This document shows positions 5,410 through 7,547 of a stretch of DNA of 7,547 nucleotides, one piece after another. A model generated the notes under the pieces. That model did not search any database and was not told where the DNA came from. It saw only the letters and a list, made by a program, of their open reading frames with translations. Position numbers and translations under genes: made by a program. Position 1 is the first letter of the stretch. The number at the start of each line of letters is the position of its first letter. Source of the stretch: Sphingobium sp. (GTDB taxonomy: Bacteria > Pseudomonadota > Alphaproteobacteria > Sphingomonadales > Sphingomonadaceae); assembly GCA_030148625.1 (NCBI GenBank), contig JASBTC010000085.1:1-7547 (forward strand), given 5' to 3'.

Positions 5410-7547
5410 ATGACCTCCTATGTCGAGCTGCAGGTGACAAGCCACGTCTCGTTCCTGCGCGGCGCGTCGTCGCCCGAGGAGCTATTCGCGGCGGCCGCGT
5501 TACTCGGACACAGCGCGCTCGGGCTCGCCGATCGCGGCAGCGTCGCCGGCATCGTTCGCGGCTGGGACGGCCAGAAGGCGACCGGCGTGCGCATGATCGC
5601 GGGTGCGCGCGTCGACCTGACCGACGGTCGCGCCATGCTGCTCTACCCCATGACGCGCCCGGCCTGGTCACGGCTGACCCGGCTGCTGTCCGTCGGCAAG
5701 GCGCGCGGCGGCAAGGGGTTCTGCATCCTCGACTGGGCCGACGTTGCAGCGCACGTCGAAGGCGTGATTGCGATCCTGCTGCCCGACATGCCTGACGCGC
5801 GGACCGCGTCGGACCTCGCCGCGTTGCGCGATCTGTTCGGCAAGCAGGGTTTTTGCGCCTTATCGCTGCGCCGACGCCCCGACGATATGGCGCGCCTGCA
5901 TGAGCTTGACACGATGGCGCGAATGGCTGGCGTCCGCAGCGTCGCGACCGGCGACGTGCTCTACCATACGTCTGAACGCCGGCCCTTGCTGGACGTGGTT
6001 AGCGCGATCCGCGAGAAGACGACGATCGACGCGCTCGGCTTTCGCCGCGAGCGGTTCATGGACCGCGACCTGAAGTCGCCTGCCGAGATGGAGCGGCGCT
6101 TTACGGCCTTTCCCGACGCCATCCAGGCGACCGCCGACATCGCCGCCGCCTGCACCTTCGATCTCGGCGAAATCCAGTATCAATATCCCTATGAGCAGGT
6201 GATCGCCGGCCGCACCGCGCAGGAGGCGCTGGCGGCGCTGACGGAGAATGCGGCCGCGCGGATGTTTCCGGAAGGATTACCGCCAGCCTATGTGAAGCAG
6301 ATCGATCACGAGTTGCGATTGATCGACCAACTCGGCTATGCGCCCTACTTCCTGACCGTCAACGCGATCGTCGCCGAGAGCCGGCGGCGCGGCATCCTCT
6401 GCCAGGGGCGCGGCTCGGCCGCCAACAGCTGCGTCTGCTATCTGCTCGGCATCACCTCAATCGATCCGATCCGTCACGAACTGCTGTTCGAACGCTTCGT
6501 CTCGGGCGAGCGCAAGGAGCCGCCCGATATCGACGTCGACTTCGAGCATGAGCGGCGCGAGGAAATCATCCAGTGGATCTACGAGACCTACGGCCGGACG
6601 CGCAGCGCGCTCACCGCCGTCGTCACCCGCTACCGCACCCGCGGCGCCGTAGCCGAGGTGGGTAAGGCGCTGGGCCTGCCGCGTGATCTGACCAAGATGC
6701 TGACTGGCTTGGTCTGGGGCTGGTCGATGGACGGGATCACCCCCGAACAGATCGCGACGCTCAATCTCAATGCCGAGGATCACCGTCTCCGGATGACGCT
6801 CGACCTCGCACGGCAGCTGATCGGGACGCCGCGCCATCTCTCCCAGCATCCCGGCGGGTTCGTGCTGACCCAGGACCGGCTCGACGATCTCGTGCCGATC
6901 GAGCCTGCCCGGATGGAGGACCGCCAGATCATCGAGTGGGACAAGGACGATATCGATGCCTTGAAGTTCATGAAGGTCGACGTGCTGGGCTTGGGCATGC
7001 TCGGGTGCATGAACCGCGCGTTCAACCTGCTGCGCGACGCCAAGGGCATTGATGTCGGAATGGCCGACCTGCAGGACGACGATCCGTCCGTCTATGCGAT
7101 GATTCAGAAGGCGGACACGCTTGGCGTCTTCCAGATCGAGAGCCGGGCGCAGATGTCGATGCTGCCGCGGATGAAGCCCAAGGAATTCTACGATCTCGTC
7201 ATCGAGGTAGCGATCGTCCGCCCCGGCCCGATTCAGGGCGACATGGTCCATCCCTATCTGCGTCGCCGGGAAGGCAAGGAGACGCCGGAATATCCCCGAC
7301 CCGAGCTGCGCGCCGTGCTCGAGAAGACGCTGGGTGTGCCGCTGTTCCAAGAGCAGGCGATGAAGGTCGCCATCGTCGGTGCCGGCTTTACCGCCGTCGA
7401 GGCTGACCAGCTGCGTCGCGCTATGGCGACGTTCAAGCTCACTGGGGGCGTCAGCCATTTCTACGACATGCTCGTGGGTGGCATGGTCGAGCGGGGTTAT
7501 CCCAAGGAGTTCGCCGAGCGGACGTTCAAACAGATAGAGGGGTTCGG
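5410..7547 (+). CDS. dnaE2: DnaE2, error-prone C-family DNA polymerase (ImuC); 3' end cut by window edge
   Basis: DnaE2 is the polymerase of the mutasome, inserting bases opposite lesions under SOS conditions. The frame is open from ATG 5410 to the window end (712 codons of roughly 1,050-1,100 expected). The N-terminal PHP domain starts '[23 protein letters not shown]' (4-26); the metal-binding His pattern of active PHP domains is degraded ('ELQVTS' where DnaE1 has a His-x-His), in line with no proofreading. The palm has '[21 protein letters not shown]' (328-348), '[16 protein letters not shown]' (371-386) with catalytic Asp375 and Asp377, and '[14 protein letters not shown]' (518-531) with the third catalytic Asp524. 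'[21 protein letters not shown]' (480-500) and '[18 protein letters not shown]' (603-620) are also DnaE2-like. The missing part would include the tail with the clamp-binding and OB regions. No LexA box lies ahead of it, so expression probably depends on read-through from imuA-imuB. Confidence 0.95.
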   Translation, partial: MTSYVELQVTSHVSFLRGASSPEELFAAAALLGHSALGLADRGSVAGIVRGWDGQKATGVRMIAGARVDLTDGRAMLLYPMTRPAWSRLTRLLSVGKARGGKGFCILDWADVAAHVEGVIAILLPDMPDARTASDLAALRDLFGKQGFCALSLRRRPDDMARLHELDTMARMAGVRSVATGDVLYHTSERRPLLDVVSAIREKTTIDALGFRRERFMDRDLKSPAEMERRFTAFPDAIQATADIAAACTFDLGEIQYQYPYEQVIAGRTAQEALAALTENAAARMFPEGLPPAYVKQIDHELRLIDQLGYAPYFLTVNAIVAESRRRGILCQGRGSAANSCVCYLLGITSIDPIRHELLFERFVSGERKEPPDIDVDFEHERREEIIQWIYETYGRTRSALTAVVTRYRTRGAVAEVGKALGLPRDLTKMLTGLVWGWSMDGITPEQIATLNLNAEDHRLRMTLDLARQLIGTPRHLSQHPGGFVLTQDRLDDLVPIEPARMEDRQIIEWDKDDIDALKFMKVDVLGLGMLGCMNRAFNLLRDAKGIDVGMADLQDDDPSVYAMIQKADTLGVFQIESRAQMSMLPRMKPKEFYDLVIEVAIVRPGPIQGDMVHPYLRRREGKETPEYPRPELRAVLEKTLGVPLFQEQAMKVAIVGAGFTAVEADQLRRAMATFKLTGGVSHFYDMLVGGMVERGYPKEFAERTFKQIEGF

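Noticed and set aside
5405..5413. Mini-frame ATG-GCA-TGA overlapping the dnaE2 start
   Set aside because: Such tiny frames arise easily by chance. There is no Shine-Dalgarno and no evidence of coupling.
6457..7458. Long minus-strand open frame (333 codons) opposite dnaE2
   Set aside because: It is the antisense shadow of a strongly recognisable dnaE2 frame in GC-rich DNA. Its product is low in recognisable motifs and matches no family I know.

Overview
This is a GC-rich alphaproteobacterial segment, most probably from a sphingomonad (Sphingomonadales). That placement rests on the style of the ImuA, ImuB and DnaE2 proteins and on two LexA sites of the alphaproteobacterial direct-repeat type (GAAC-N7-GAAC). 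I see no insertion sequence, integrase, tRNA, rRNA or CRISPR array. Whether this is chromosome or plasmid cannot be decided from the window.

Layout. (1) At 1-475 on the minus strand is a partial SRAP-family (YedK/HMCES-like) gene that lacks the usual catalytic residues. (2) Head to head with it, at 528-1145 on the plus strand, is an SRAP gene with an intact active site. A LexA box at 481-495 lies between the two. (3) A DUF1810 gene (1145-1582) overlaps the end of the intact SRAP gene by one base and so probably shares its SOS control. (4) A DJ-1/PfpI-family gene (1607-2164, minus) converges on DUF1810. (5) A 282-bp intergenic region ends in a second LexA box at 2421-2435, just ahead of imuA. 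(6) imuA (2453-3229) and imuB (3147-4997) overlap by 83 bp. (7) A small cupin gene (5000-5362, minus) lies antisense between imuB and dnaE2. (8) dnaE2 (from 5410) runs off the right edge; about two thirds of it is present.

How it works together. ImuA, ImuB and DnaE2 form the SOS-induced mutasome used by many bacteria without UmuDC/Pol V for error-prone translesion synthesis: DnaE2 polymerises, and ImuB, a catalytically dead Y-family relative, recruits it to the sliding clamp. SRAP proteins crosslink to abasic sites in single-stranded DNA through Cys2. The two LexA boxes share the core GAACATAA...GAAC, so the SRAP/DUF1810 unit and the mutasome are probably one co-induced damage-tolerance module. 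The DJ-1/PfpI and cupin genes are interleaved but show no LexA site of their own.

The points most worth a second look are the SRAP pseudoenzyme facing the active SRAP across a shared LexA box, DUF1810 as a likely SOS gene, the antisense cupin that splits the mutasome operon, and a roughly 120-residue insertion near the N-terminus of ImuB. The mutasome itself is a known system. I see no convincing wholly new one.
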